The position numbers and the translations under genes were made by a program. From Oscillospiraceae bacterium (GTDB lineage: Bacteria > Bacillota > Clostridia > Oscillospirales > CAG-272), in contig SVRN01000002.1 in the NCBI GenBank assembly GCA_015064805.1, positions 33,078 through 97,077 of the forward strand: a DNA stretch of 64,000 bases, written 5' to 3'. The notes under the pieces were generated by a model. That model saw only the letters and a list, made by a program, of their open reading frames with translations. It was not told the DNA's origin and searched no databases. This document shows positions 35,250 through 43,972 of the stretch, in pieces. Numbering within the stretch: position 1 is the stretch's first letter; the number at the start of each line of letters is the position of its first letter.

Positions 35250-36920
35250 ATGACAGCATCGGATAAAAAAGAAAACAAAAAAAACGGCAAGGCGCGGATA
35301 CACCGCGCCTTGTGTTGCCGCGGGACCAATAAAAAGGGCGTCGGTATTCAGTGGCGTCTGATGGGATATCTGAGCGTGTTCGTTGCCTTCAGTATTCTCG
35401 TTTTATGGGTATTTCAGGTCTGGATGCTGGTTCCGTTTTATGAAAACGTAAAAAGGCGCGAGATGCAACAGACCGCCGACATTTTGTGTGCGGTGCTCGG
35501 CAACAATCAAACGCTGCAGGAGCCGGATCTGATCACTTTGAAGGATTCCGTTTGGGATTGTGCGGAGGAATACTCCATGTGTATTACCGTCTGGCGAGTG
35601 GAGGATGGTCGGGCACGTTACGTAACCAAGGCGGACGTGTCGGATCATTGTATTATACACAAGGTCAGCGGCGGCCGTCAATTCGGCGAGCTGTACCGTT
35701 ATGCCGATGAGAACGAGGGCTCCTATTCCTGTAAAGTCAAGTTCCACAAGGACGGCATGATTTGGATGGACGATGAAAACAACGTCCATACGCCGGACGG
35801 CTCACATCCCGGTCAATGGGAGGAAAGCGACACCGAAGTGCCTGAGGGCGACGTTTTCCCCAGTGACAACAAGGACGTGTCGGCGATCCACATGAGATTG
35901 ACCCAGGGAGCAGACGGCAAGGAGTATATTATTTTGCTGGATTCCGAACTATCGCCCGTCAGTGCGACGGTATCGACGCTCAAGGCGCAGTTCTACCTGA
36001 TCGCGGCGCTGCTGCTGGGAGCGGCGTTGCTGCTTGCCTATCTGATGTCGCGGCGTATTTCCCGCCCTTTGGTGCGCATGAGTGAAACGGCGCGCGGGCT
36101 GGCAAAAGGAAAATACGACGTTCGCTTTTCCGGTCGTGGATACCGTGAGACACGCGAGCTGGCACAGACGCTGAACTTTGCAGCCGAGGAGCTGTCCAAG
36201 ATCGACCGGCTGCAAAAGGAGCTGATTGCCAATATTTCGCACGATCTGCGCACCCCTCTGACCATGATCAAGGGATACGGTGAGGTTATGCGCGATCTGC
36301 CGGGCGAAAACACGCCCGAAAACGTGCAGGTCATCATCGACGAGGCAACGCATCTGTCCGAGCTGGTCAACGACCTGCTCGACCTGTCGCGCCTGCAATC
36401 GGGTATCCGTACGCCCGAGCGTGAGGTGTTCGATCTGACCGAAACGGCACGGGCCGTTTTGCACCGTTACGACAAGCTGACCCACCACGGCGGCTATCAT
36501 ATTTCGTTTGAGGCAGAGAAGAACGTGTTGGTCGACGCCGACCGCGTCATGATTCTGCAGGTGATCTATAACCTGATCAACAACGCAATTAATTACTGCG
36601 GTGAGGACAAGGTGGTCGAGGTCGTTCAGTCGATCGAGAGCAACGGCACCGTTCGCCTGAGCGTGCGTGATCACGGTGCGGGCATTGCCGAGTCTGAGCT
36701 ACCGCACATCTGGGATCGCTATTACAAGGTGGATCGTGTCCATCGCAGCGCCATGATCGGCACGGGTCTTGGCTTGTCCATTGCCAAGGGCGTGCTGGAG
36801 GCGCACGGCGCCGAGTACGGTGTCAACAGCGTACAGGGTGAAGGCTCGGAGTTCTGGTTTGCCTTGCCCGTAGCAGAGCAGGATGAATGGAACGAACATG
36901 AATTGACAGAGGAAGAATGA
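35250..36920 (+). CDS. Sensor histidine kinase
   Basis: Membrane kinase of 556 residues. A first membrane segment near residue 45 and a second near 255 bracket an extracytoplasmic sensor of about 180 residues that I do not recognise. Then come HAMP (SRRISRPLVRMSETARGLAK), HisKA with His331 in NISHDLRTPLTM, and the HATPase domain (NLINNAINYC, DHGAGIAESELPHIWDRYYK, GTGLGLSIAKGV). The start has a GGAGGTG site. A terminator-like palindrome lies inside the first 25 codons. The stop overlaps the next gene by 4 nt. Confidence 0.95.
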   Translation: MTASDKKENKKNGKARIHRALCCRGTNKKGVGIQWRLMGYLSVFVAFSILVLWVFQVWMLVPFYENVKRREMQQTADILCAVLGNNQTLQEPDLITLKDSVWDCAEEYSMCITVWRVEDGRARYVTKADVSDHCIIHKVSGGRQFGELYRYADENEGSYSCKVKFHKDGMIWMDDENNVHTPDGSHPGQWEESDTEVPEGDVFPSDNKDVSAIHMRLTQGADGKEYIILLDSELSPVSATVSTLKAQFYLIAALLLGAALLLAYLMSRRISRPLVRMSETARGLAKGKYDVRFSGRGYRETRELAQTLNFAAEELSKIDRLQKELIANISHDLRTPLTMIKGYGEVMRDLPGENTPENVQVIIDEATHLSELVNDLLDLSRLQSGIRTPEREVFDLTETARAVLHRYDKLTHHGGYHISFEAEKNVLVDADRVMILQVIYNLINNAINYCGEDKVVEVVQSIESNGTVRLSVRDHGAGIAESELPHIWDRYYKVDRVHRSAMIGTGLGLSIAKGVLEAHGAEYGVNSVQGEGSEFWFALPVAEQDEWNEHELTEEE

Positions 36921-37771
36921 CGATGGAGAATCAAAGCTTATATATTAGCGCGTTGCGCTGTCCCGTTTGCGGCGCGGCCATGACGAAGGATGCCGCAAGT
37001 GGCGCGGGCATGCTGCTTTGCGGCGGTGCGCGGCGACATACGTTCGATATGGCGCGAAGCGGCTACGTGCATCTGGCACCACGCCACAGCGGCGGTGGCG
37101 ATGCCAAGGCTGCCGTGCGTTCCCGCACCTCGTTTTTGAGCGCGGGATATTACGCCGTTGCGGCGGACGCGCTGTGCGCGCTGGCCGGGGAATACGTGCC
37201 CTCGGGATTGATCGTTGACGCGGGCTGTGGGGAAGGGTATTATACCAATCGCATGGCGGCGTGCGATCGTCAGGCTTATGAGGTGTGCGGATTTGATCTG
37301 TCGCGCGATGCGGTGGATGCCGCGGCCAAAGCCGCTCGCCGCGAGGGGCTGAACGTTCATTTTGCGGTTGCGAGCTTGTTTGAACTGCCCTTGGCGGACG
37401 CATCCGTCGACGCGGTGGTCAACATTTTCGCGCCGTGTGCCGAGAGCGAATTTTGCCGTATCCTCAAGCCGGGGGGCGTGCTCATTTTGCTTGGTGCGGG
37501 CGAGCGGCATCTGTTGGGGCTCAAGCGTGCGATCTACGAAGAGACGTACGAAAACGCCGAGCGCGCCGATCTGCCGACGGGTATGGTGCTGTGCGAGCAG
37601 AGAACGGTGCGCGACGAGATCGAGGTCGTCGGCCATGAGCAGATCGCAAATCTCTTTTCCATGACGCCGTATTATTGGCGCACCTCTGTTGGAGATAAGA
37701 AAAAGCTGGAGGCACTTGAGCGTCTTCACACAGAGATTGAATTTGATTGCCGCGTATATCGCAAGAAATAA
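36917..37771 (+). CDS. RlmA-type 23S rRNA (guanine-N1) methyltransferase
   Basis: SAM-dependent methyltransferase of 284 residues. The N-terminal zinc ribbon is visible (CPVCGAAM, then LLCGGARRHTFD), followed by DMARSGYVHLAP, which is characteristic of the RlmA family, and the Rossmann fold motif IVDAGCGEGYYTNRM. Relatives methylate G745 or G748 of 23S rRNA, the latter conferring tylosin resistance. Which position applies here cannot be told. It starts within the histidine kinase stop (ATGA). Confidence 0.88.
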   Translation: MTMENQSLYISALRCPVCGAAMTKDAASGAGMLLCGGARRHTFDMARSGYVHLAPRHSGGGDAKAAVRSRTSFLSAGYYAVAADALCALAGEYVPSGLIVDAGCGEGYYTNRMAACDRQAYEVCGFDLSRDAVDAAAKAARREGLNVHFAVASLFELPLADASVDAVVNIFAPCAESEFCRILKPGGVLILLGAGERHLLGLKRAIYEETYENAERADLPTGMVLCEQRTVRDEIEVVGHEQIANLFSMTPYYWRTSVGDKKKLEALERLHTEIEFDCRVYRKK

Positions 37772-37772
37772 A

Positions 37773-37806
37773 GAAAACCAGCAGTCGGACTGACTGCTGG
37801 TTTTCC
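37773..37806. terminator. Bidirectional terminator between rlmA-like gene and TIGR04086 gene
   Basis: A perfect 14-bp stem (37773-37786 with 37792-37805), loop GGACT, flanked by AAAA and TTTT, between convergent genes. Confidence 0.93.
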
Positions 37807-37808
37807 TG

Positions 37809-38288
37809 TTATCTTCTTTTCTTCCTGCGCTTTTTGGGAGCGTAGGAGCCTAAGATCGCGCCGAGGAGCGAAAAGGCCATCACACCGCCGCGCAAGCCCC
37901 AACGAATACCCGAGGGCCATGCGCCGCGCAAGGCATCTGGCAGTAGATAGGAAAGCACGAAATAGACGAACAACAGCCCAAGACCGTTGAATACGCCGCA
38001 AAGCAAGGGCGAGGCGCGACGGGCGTGGTAGGTCACGAGCCCACCGATCAGCGGGCACAGCGCCAGCACGCAAAGCGCGAGCGGCATGACGAGCGCGTCT
38101 GGGTCGGCGGTGGCGTAGGCGATGCCTGCCGCGAGGGCGGACAGCACGGCCGTGGCCGCAAGGGCAATCAGGCACCCGCGTGCGGTCGCTTTGCCCCATT
38201 GCGCAAGGGTGCTCGTATTTTCGGTTGCGTGATCCGACGCGCGCGTCGGCTGTTTGGCTCTGCTTGGGCGTTTTTTCGTTGTTTTCAT
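37809..38288 (-). CDS. TIGR04086-family membrane protein
   Basis: A small integral membrane protein of 159 residues. A basic N-terminus precedes four hydrophobic segments (about residues 40-60, 66-86, 95-115 and 130-148), and it ends in a very basic tail (APKKRRKKRR). The pattern fits the TIGR04086/YrzE group, found next to yajC in many clostridia. Function unknown. It lies downstream of yajC in the same direction, after a hairpin at 38359-38376 that may reduce read-through. Confidence 0.78.
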   Translation of the reverse strand: MKTTKKRPSRAKQPTRASDHATENTSTLAQWGKATARGCLIALAATAVLSALAAGIAYATADPDALVMPLALCVLALCPLIGGLVTYHARRASPLLCGVFNGLGLLFVYFVLSYLLPDALRGAWPSGIRWGLRGGVMAFSLLGAILGSYAPKKRRKKRR

Positions 38289-38349
38289 ATTCTGCCTCCG
38301 TTTTGCTTGTCTTGCTTCAATGTATGCGCGGATGGAGGAGAATATGACA

Positions 38350-38376
38350 AAAAGAAAACGGGCTGATATCAGCCCG
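38350..38376 (-). terminator. Intrinsic terminator of yajC (minus strand)
   Basis: A perfect 18-bp palindrome (38359-38376, CGGGCTGAT and its complement) followed on the minus strand by TTTTCTTTT. It sits a few bases after the yajC stop. Confidence 0.85.
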
Positions 38377-38381
38377 CTATC

Positions 38382-38747
38382 TTACTTGTCGGATTTTTCT
38401 TCGTTCTTTGCTGCCTTTTCAGCCGCCTCAACGGTGTCAGCCGCATGGACGTCAACCGAACGAACGGCGTTCTTGAGAATGTGCAGCTTGGTGCGATCCT
38501 TACCCGTTTCGATGACGACGGTTTCCTCGGTCACCTTAACGACGCGGCCGATGATGCCGCCGATGGTGGTGATCTCGTCACCGATCATGAGCGAATTGCG
38601 CATATCGTTTGCCTCGCGCTCCTGCTTTTTCTGGGAGCGGTTCATGAAAAAGAAGACGGCAACGACGGCGACCAGCATCAGAATGGTGGGGATGATGCTG
38701 CCCGTGGGATTGGGGGTCTCGCCTTCCAGAAGCTTCAAAAAGATCAT
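38382..38747 (-). CDS. yajC: Preprotein translocase subunit YajC
   Basis: Accessory subunit of the Sec translocon. The 121 residues include one membrane segment (IIPTILMLVAVVAVFFFM) and the YajC domain (NRSQKKQEREANDMRNSLMI, GDEITTIGGIIGRVVKV). A Lys/Glu-rich C-terminus follows. A GGAGG site precedes the start on the minus strand. It is separated from secDF, its usual partners, within this window. Confidence 0.95.
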   Translation of the reverse strand: MIFLKLLEGETPNPTGSIIPTILMLVAVVAVFFFMNRSQKKQEREANDMRNSLMIGDEITTIGGIIGRVVKVTEETVVIETGKDRTKLHILKNAVRSVDVHAADTVEAAEKAAKNEEKSDK

Positions 38748-38780
38748 ACGTTCCTCCTTGGAATATACATTATTGATACT

Positions 38781-38809
38781 ATTGTACCCGAAATTGGTAA
38801 AAAAAGCAA
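38781..38809 (-). promoter_or_regulatory. Promoter of yajC
   Basis: On the minus strand TTGCTT (38804-38809) and TACAAT (38781-38786) with a 17-bp spacer. Confidence 0.75.
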
Positions 38810-38866
38810 GAGGTAATTGTAAATATTCTGTGTTTTTTTGTGCGGACGGAAAGTTGGCTTGGGCTA

Positions 38867-38895
38867 TTGCAAAAAATAAATTTGTATGCTATAAT
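38867..38895 (+). promoter_or_regulatory. Sigma-A promoter of the rimM-trmD operon
   Basis: TTGCAA (38867-38872) and TATAAT (38890-38895) with a 17-bp spacer, about 43 nt ahead of rimM. Confidence 0.9.
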
Positions 38896-38937
38896 AAACT
38901 ATGTATGCATACCAAGGAATGGAAGGGAGCGAAACTT

Positions 38938-39453
38938 ATGGCAAAATGCGAATATCTGGAGTGTGGCAAGGTACACAATACCCACGGATGCCACGGATGG
39001 GTCAAGGTGGAATCCTACTGTGATTCACCCGCGGTGCTCGCCGCACTGCCGCAGGTCTACCGCTACGTCGGTGGTCAGTATCTCCCTTTGCGCGTGCTTC
39101 AGACGGGACGCAAGCAGGAAACGGTGCTGATGCAGCTGGAGGGCGTTGACGATATGGACAAGGCCGAGCTGCTCAAGGGACAGGTGCTGTACGCCCGTCG
39201 CGCCGACATTCCGCTTTCTGCCGACGCGTATTTTCTGGCCGACCTGCCCGGTCTTGCCGTTATCGACGCGGATGACGAGAATAAGATTTACGGCAGCGTT
39301 AAGGAGGTCAGCTTTGCGGGCGCTCACGATATGCTGGTCGTCAAAACGCCGTCGGGCGAGCGACTGCTTCCTATGGTGGATGCCTTTTTGATCCGCGTGG
39401 ACGTGGAGCGTGGCGTGTTCGTGCGCCCCATCCCCGGACTGCTGGAGGATTGA
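38938..39453 (+). CDS. rimM: 16S rRNA processing/ribosome maturation factor RimM
   Basis: Assists 30S head assembly. The 171 residues begin MAKCEYLECGKVHNTHGCHG, the N-terminal RimM beta-barrel, and continue into a PRC-barrel domain (PGLAVIDADDENKIYGSVKE, then LLPMVDAFLIRVDVERGVFV). The ATG at 38938 has a GAAGGGAG site; the open frame extends far upstream but without translation signals. trmD follows 37 nt later, the standard gene order. Confidence 0.94.
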   Translation: MAKCEYLECGKVHNTHGCHGWVKVESYCDSPAVLAALPQVYRYVGGQYLPLRVLQTGRKQETVLMQLEGVDDMDKAELLKGQVLYARRADIPLSADAYFLADLPGLAVIDADDENKIYGSVKEVSFAGAHDMLVVKTPSGERLLPMVDAFLIRVDVERGVFVRPIPGLLED

Positions 39454-39490
39454 TTGAATTTTGATTTTTTCTTGAAAGGTGGTGGATCTT

Positions 39491-40309
39491 ATGCCCATGC
39501 GATTTGATATTATGACGCTGTTTCCCGAGCTCGTGGATACGGTGCTTGGCTCCAGCATCATCGGGCGCGCCCAAAAGAGCGGGGCACTGACGGTTGCAAC
39601 GCACCAGATCCGCGACTATTCCGAGGACAAGCACCGCCGCGTGGACGATACGCCTTACGGCGGCGGCAAGGGTATGCTGATGGCGGCACAGCCCATCTGG
39701 AACTGCTATCAGGCCGTGCTGGCGCAAGCGGGCGAGGACGAACGCGTCCGCCGTCACGTCATTTACCTGACGCCGACGGGCAAGGTGCTGACCCAACAGC
39801 GCGCGACGGAGCTGGCGCGCGACTACGATCACCTCATTTTGCTCTGCGGTCACTACGAGGGCGTGGATCGCCGCGTGGTGGACGAGATCGTGGATGAGGA
39901 GATCTCCATCGGCGACTACGTGCTGACGGGCGGCGAGATCCCCGCCTGCATTCTCACCGACTGCGTTGCCCGCATGGTGCCGGGCGTTCTGGCCGATGAG
40001 GAATGCTACGAAAAGGAAAGCATTGCTTCGGGATTGCTGGAGTATCCGCAATACACCAAGCCTGCCGTATGGCACGGGCGCGAGGTTCCTCCCGTTCTTT
40101 TGTCGGGAGACCACGCCAAGGTGGATGCGTATCGTCTGGAAACGGCCATCGCGCTGACCGAGCGCAACCGTCCCGAATTACTCGAGGCCTGGCGAGCGGC
40201 GCATCCGCCCGTCGAGCCAAAAAAGAAACGACGCAAAAAAACGGCACAGCCTACGGTGGACACAGAGCCGCCCGTGGACAGCGCCGCGCAAGGGGAGGTG
40301 TCCTGTTGA
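39491..40309 (+). CDS. trmD: tRNA (guanine37-N1)-methyltransferase
   Basis: SPOUT-class enzyme methylating G37 next to the anticodon, which prevents frameshifting. From the ATG at 39491 (GAAAGGTGG site) it has 272 residues. The trefoil-knot motifs LLCGHYEGVDRRV and ISIGDYVLTGGEIP are clear, as is the catalytic Asp near RRVDDTPYGGGKGM. A Lys/Pro-rich C-terminal tail (EPKKKRRKKTAQP onward, about 30 residues) extends beyond the usual end. Its stop overlaps the next gene. Confidence 0.95.
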   Translation: MPMRFDIMTLFPELVDTVLGSSIIGRAQKSGALTVATHQIRDYSEDKHRRVDDTPYGGGKGMLMAAQPIWNCYQAVLAQAGEDERVRRHVIYLTPTGKVLTQQRATELARDYDHLILLCGHYEGVDRRVVDEIVDEEISIGDYVLTGGEIPACILTDCVARMVPGVLADEECYEKESIASGLLEYPQYTKPAVWHGREVPPVLLSGDHAKVDAYRLETAIALTERNRPELLEAWRAAHPPVEPKKKRRKKTAQPTVDTEPPVDSAAQGEVSC

Positions 40310-42258
40310 ATTATTCCAATCGACGCTCGTCGCGCCGCAAAAATGGCGTGATCTTGCATGGGCTTCACACTGCCTTTGCCTGGCTGTATGCGCTGATATT
40401 GAATAGTGCGCTCGGCCGTTATATGACCAATTATAAAAAAACGAGCGATGCGCTGTCCGACGGTTTTTTGCGCCGCTCCTTGCGCAGTAAGCGCAAAAGA
40501 TCTGACCGTTTGACCTTCCGCTTTCGCCAGACGTTATCGGGCATTGTCGAAAAGAGTATGTTCTGCCGACTGGTAACGGCGATCGAGCAGGCGCTTCTGC
40601 AAAGCAGTCTGAATTCTTACGGTATATTTTTACTGTTCTTCGGTTGCTTTGCCATCGTCGCGCATTACGTGCCGACCAATCTTGTGCCTGAACGCGCTCA
40701 AATCGGCTATCTGATCACGGGGGGGCTGATGATACTGGCATCGTTGCCGCTGTTTGCTTCAACCCGCTCACTGGCGCATTCCCTTCGCACCAGCCGTGTG
40801 TTCCGCCTTTTGCTGATTGACACGCTGGGTATTGCCGAGGAGAGATTCCGCTCCTATCAGGAAAAAGGAACGGAGCACTATATTGTCGCGCTCGTCTGCT
40901 CGTTTTTGTTCGGTGCACTGACCTTTTTGTACCCGCCCGGGCTGATTCTGACCGTCATGGGCATCGTTATTTTGATTTTGATGATCTTGCGCGATCCCGA
41001 AATCGGTATGCTGCTCTCGGTTGCACTTTGTCCCTTTATGACGCTTGCTGAGCGTCCGACGCTGTCGCTGATGATGCTTGTTGCTCTTTCGCTGTTCAGC
41101 TTCATCGTAAAGCTTTTGTGCGGTAAGCGCGTATGGCGTTGGGAGCCGACCGACGGAGCGGTGCTTTTGCTGATTTTGATGTACCTGTTCGGTGGTATCA
41201 TCACGCGCGGCGGCCGGGCCTCGCTTCATAGTGCGCTGATGTATGCGGCGCTTATGAGCATCTATTTTATGGTTGCCAATCTCGTTCGCTCGCAGGATGG
41301 CGTGCGCCGTCTGATTCACGTGCTGATCGGTTCGTGTACGGCTGTGGCGCTGATCGGGCTGTGGCAGCACTTCTTCACGACCGTTGAGGTCGCGTATCTG
41401 GATCTTTCGCTGTTTGCCGATCTGGGCGGCCGCATATATGCTACGTGGGAAAATCCCAATATGCTGGCCGAATATCTGGTGCTGCTGATGCCGCTTGTCC
41501 TGGCTCGTCTTTGCACCAAGGGACGCGTGCTTCGCGGCTTTGGCTATGCGATCTGCCTGATTCTGCTCGGTGCCTGCCTGATCTTCACCTGGTCGCGCGG
41601 CGCGTGGCTGGGCGCGGTCATATCGATGTTTTTGTTCCTACTTTGCCTGAATCATAAGGCGTTGAGTTATACCGTGGTTGCGGCACTGCCCGTGGCTACG
41701 CTGTTGCCCCTCATTCCCGAGCGCATCACCCGCCGCTTCTTGAGCATTGGCAATCTTTCTGACAGCTCCGTGCTCTACCGCGTCAATCTGTGGCAGGGCA
41801 TTAAGGATATGCTGTCAGAGCATTGGCTTACCGGCGTCGGTGTCGGCGAGAGCGCGTTTTGTACCGTCTATTCCCACTACGCACTGCCCGGTATCGAGTC
41901 GGCCATGCACGCGCACAATCTGTATCTGCAATTGCTTTGCAGCTTCGGCGTGATCGGTCTTGTGATATTTGCCGTTACTATGCTGCTGTGGTTGCGCCAT
42001 GCGCTGGAATATTACCGCTTTGGCGAGTGGCGCGGATCGCGTCTGGTCGTTCTGGGCGGTGTCATGGGCGTTTTCGCGCTTCTGATCATGGGATTGTTCG
42101 ACGATATTTTTTACAATTATCGCATTTTCTTCATGTTCTGGACGGTGATGGGATTGGTCACGGCACAGCTTCGTGTCGGTGAGCGGCAATCGGAGCGCTC
42201 GTATAACCCCGTCGACGATGAGCGCACGCAGGGTGAAGTTACCTTCCGCTTCCATTGA
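40306..42258 (+). CDS. O-antigen ligase/polymerase-family membrane protein
   Basis: Large polytopic membrane protein of 650 residues from the TTG at 40306, chosen because AGGGGAGGTG lies just upstream and the codon overlaps the trmD stop. About 12-14 hydrophobic segments are seen. The Wzy/WaaL-like core includes the long loop with LSVLYRVNLW-like SSVLYRVNLWQGIKDM, TGVGVGESAF and AMHAHNLYLQLLCSFG, matching PF04932. It may polymerise or ligate a surface glycan. The N-terminal cytoplasmic about 90 residues are basic. Confidence 0.83.
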   Translation: MNYSNRRSSRRKNGVILHGLHTAFAWLYALILNSALGRYMTNYKKTSDALSDGFLRRSLRSKRKRSDRLTFRFRQTLSGIVEKSMFCRLVTAIEQALLQSSLNSYGIFLLFFGCFAIVAHYVPTNLVPERAQIGYLITGGLMILASLPLFASTRSLAHSLRTSRVFRLLLIDTLGIAEERFRSYQEKGTEHYIVALVCSFLFGALTFLYPPGLILTVMGIVILILMILRDPEIGMLLSVALCPFMTLAERPTLSLMMLVALSLFSFIVKLLCGKRVWRWEPTDGAVLLLILMYLFGGIITRGGRASLHSALMYAALMSIYFMVANLVRSQDGVRRLIHVLIGSCTAVALIGLWQHFFTTVEVAYLDLSLFADLGGRIYATWENPNMLAEYLVLLMPLVLARLCTKGRVLRGFGYAICLILLGACLIFTWSRGAWLGAVISMFLFLLCLNHKALSYTVVAALPVATLLPLIPERITRRFLSIGNLSDSSVLYRVNLWQGIKDMLSEHWLTGVGVGESAFCTVYSHYALPGIESAMHAHNLYLQLLCSFGVIGLVIFAVTMLLWLRHALEYYRFGEWRGSRLVVLGGVMGVFALLIMGLFDDIFYNYRIFFMFWTVMGLVTAQLRVGERQSERSYNPVDDERTQGEVTFRFH

Positions 42259-42289
42259 GCGGAATCAATACAGGAAAGGATAAATTGTT

Positions 42290-42892
42290 ATGGCAGAAAC
42301 TAATAACCGCCAGCCGGATGAGATCTCGCTGGGTGAAGAAAAAGAAGCCCGCGCCCGTGCCCGCGTCAAGCGCAACGTTCAGCGCGCGCGCAAAGGAAAC
42401 GGCTTGAATCTGTTTGATCTTTTCGTAATTTTCGTCGTTTTGGTCATCGTCGTGTTATTGATCTTAGGCGTTCGCGTGACCGATCTGTTTGGTTCGAGAA
42501 CGGTTGGCCGCGCTTGCCGCCTGGAATATCAGGTGTGTTTTTCCTCCGTTGACGACTCGTTCGCAAGTGCAATCGCAAAGGGCAACGGCTTGTACGATGC
42601 CGACACCAAGTCGGGCATGGGTACCGTTTCGGCCGTTGAGGCAACGCCGAGTAAGGCGCTGACGCTGATCGCCTCATCTTCTACGGAGGACAAAACAGGC
42701 GAGCTGATCATACTGCCCGGCCGTGTGGATATCACGGTGACGGTGGTGGTCGACGCGCTGTACGTGGAAGGCACCGGTTATACGGTCAACGGCAGAGCGA
42801 TCCGCATTGGCAACTCGTATACGTTACGTTTCCCCGGTTACGTGGGGAACGGTGTGTGCATCAATCTGACGGAAGTCGGAAACGCAAAGTAA
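42290..42892 (+). CDS. DUF4330-like membrane protein, first copy
   Basis: A 200-residue protein with a charged N-terminus, one membrane segment (FDLFVIFVVLVIVVLLILGV, residues about 45-64) and an extracytoplasmic beta-rich domain. It resembles DUF4330, whose members often sit beside O-antigen-ligase-like genes. An AGGAAAGG site precedes the ATG. The function is unknown; the location suggests a role in surface polysaccharide assembly. The next gene encodes a related protein. Confidence 0.72.
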   Translation: MAETNNRQPDEISLGEEKEARARARVKRNVQRARKGNGLNLFDLFVIFVVLVIVVLLILGVRVTDLFGSRTVGRACRLEYQVCFSSVDDSFASAIAKGNGLYDADTKSGMGTVSAVEATPSKALTLIASSSTEDKTGELIILPGRVDITVTVVVDALYVEGTGYTVNGRAIRIGNSYTLRFPGYVGNGVCINLTEVGNAK

Positions 42893-42905
42893 GGAGGTGG
42901 CAAGC

Positions 42906-43445
42906 ATGAAAACCGAAGAAAAAAACACAAAACGCTTTTGGCGACGCGGAAACGTGCTGGATATTGCCATCATTTTGCTGGTGCTGGCGGCTGCTTTTGC
43001 CATTGGGTACCGCTATTATCAGACGGTGACGGAGGAAAAGAACGACACGCTTGACACCGTCATGGTGACCTTTGAGGTCAAGAGCGCACAGAGCGCAATA
43101 ACCAAGGCAATCAAGGCGGGCGACGTTGTATATCTTGATAGCGCTGATTCGGCCTTGGGGCAGATCGTCGTGCATACTGCGGCAACGGACGGAACGCCCT
43201 TTTCCGTGAGCGCGGCCAAGGTCCTTGTTCAGGATGCAAACGGCAATTACGTCGAGGTCACGGTGCCGGACGATTCATCGATCGTTGATTTTGAGGGAAC
43301 GGTATCTTGCCTTGGCTTTGTGGATGAGAACGGCACCTTCCTTTTGGACGGACGTACCCCTATCACCCCCGGACAGAAGATCGCCGTTTATACCGAACAG
43401 ACCTCGTTCACTTTGACGGTTGTTTCGCTGATTCCGATTGAATAA
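42906..43445 (+). CDS. DUF4330-like membrane protein, second copy
   Basis: A 179-residue protein of the same architecture as its neighbour: basic N-terminus, membrane segment NVLDIAIILLVLAAAFAIGY, then an extracytoplasmic domain (VMVTFEVKSAQSAITKAIKA, GDVVYLDSADSALGQIVV). An AAGGAGGTGG site fixes the ATG at 42906. The tandem arrangement suggests duplication or a two-subunit partner for the upstream polytopic protein. No terminator is obvious after it. Confidence 0.75.
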   Translation: MKTEEKNTKRFWRRGNVLDIAIILLVLAAAFAIGYRYYQTVTEEKNDTLDTVMVTFEVKSAQSAITKAIKAGDVVYLDSADSALGQIVVHTAATDGTPFSVSAAKVLVQDANGNYVEVTVPDDSSIVDFEGTVSCLGFVDENGTFLLDGRTPITPGQKIAVYTEQTSFTLTVVSLIPIE

Positions 43446-43567
43446 TCAGACGCAAATCGACGCTCTTTGACCGAAAACGTCGGAAAAAACGCATCTTCTG
43501 TGGAATTTATGACATAATATCGTGGGCAGTTGCAAAAAATTTATGAAAAAGCACCACAAAGTTTTGC

Positions 43568-43642
43568 TTGATTTCGTGCGACTTTTTTGATATACTAAAT
43601 ATAGAAAAGTATGCTTGTCGGTTTGTGCCGATCGAGCAACCA
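43568..43642 (+). promoter_or_regulatory. Promoter and structured leader of the HPr gene
   Basis: TTGATT (43568-43573) and TATACT (43591-43596), 17-bp spacer. The roughly 95-nt leader contains a hairpin around TCGG...CCGA (about 43619-43632). The remainder of 43446-43567 shows no gene. Confidence 0.8.
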
Positions 43643-43698
43643 GCACACGATAGATAGTGTTACGTTTTAAAATATGAAACAGGAGTGGCAAGGATAGT

Positions 43699-43965
43699 AT
43701 GATTTCCCGCGAGGTTGTTATTGTCAATAGCAGCGGTCTGCACGCAAGACCCGCAACCTTCTTTATTCAGAAGGCTAATTCGTTCAAAAGCACCATTTGG
43801 GTGGAGAAGGACGATCGCCGCGTCAGCGCGAAAAGTCTGCTCGGCGTTCTTTCTCTCGGCATTGCCAAGGGAATGTCCATTACGCTGATTGCCGACGGTC
43901 AGGACGAGGTAGCGGCTCTTGACGGTCTTGAGCAGTTGATCGGCAGCGGATTCGACAATAACTGA
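43699..43965 (+). CDS. ptsH: HPr-family phosphocarrier protein
   Basis: Phosphocarrier of the sugar phosphotransferase system. The 88 residues contain the active site His15 in GLHARPATFF and the regulatory Ser46 in AKSLLGVLSLGIAKG, so it could serve both transport and CcpA-type catabolite control through HPr kinase. No EI (ptsI) gene follows; the gene appears monocistronic, ending at a branched hairpin structure. A Crh-like role is excluded by the presence of His15. Confidence 0.94.
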   Translation: MISREVVIVNSSGLHARPATFFIQKANSFKSTIWVEKDDRRVSAKSLLGVLSLGIAKGMSITLIADGQDEVAALDGLEQLIGSGFDNN

Positions 43966-43972
43966 ATTATCG

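Noticed and set aside
38254..38937. N-terminal extension of rimM by over 200 codons
   Set aside because: It overlaps yajC and its promoter on the other strand; the ATG at 38938 has a promoter and ribosome binding site.
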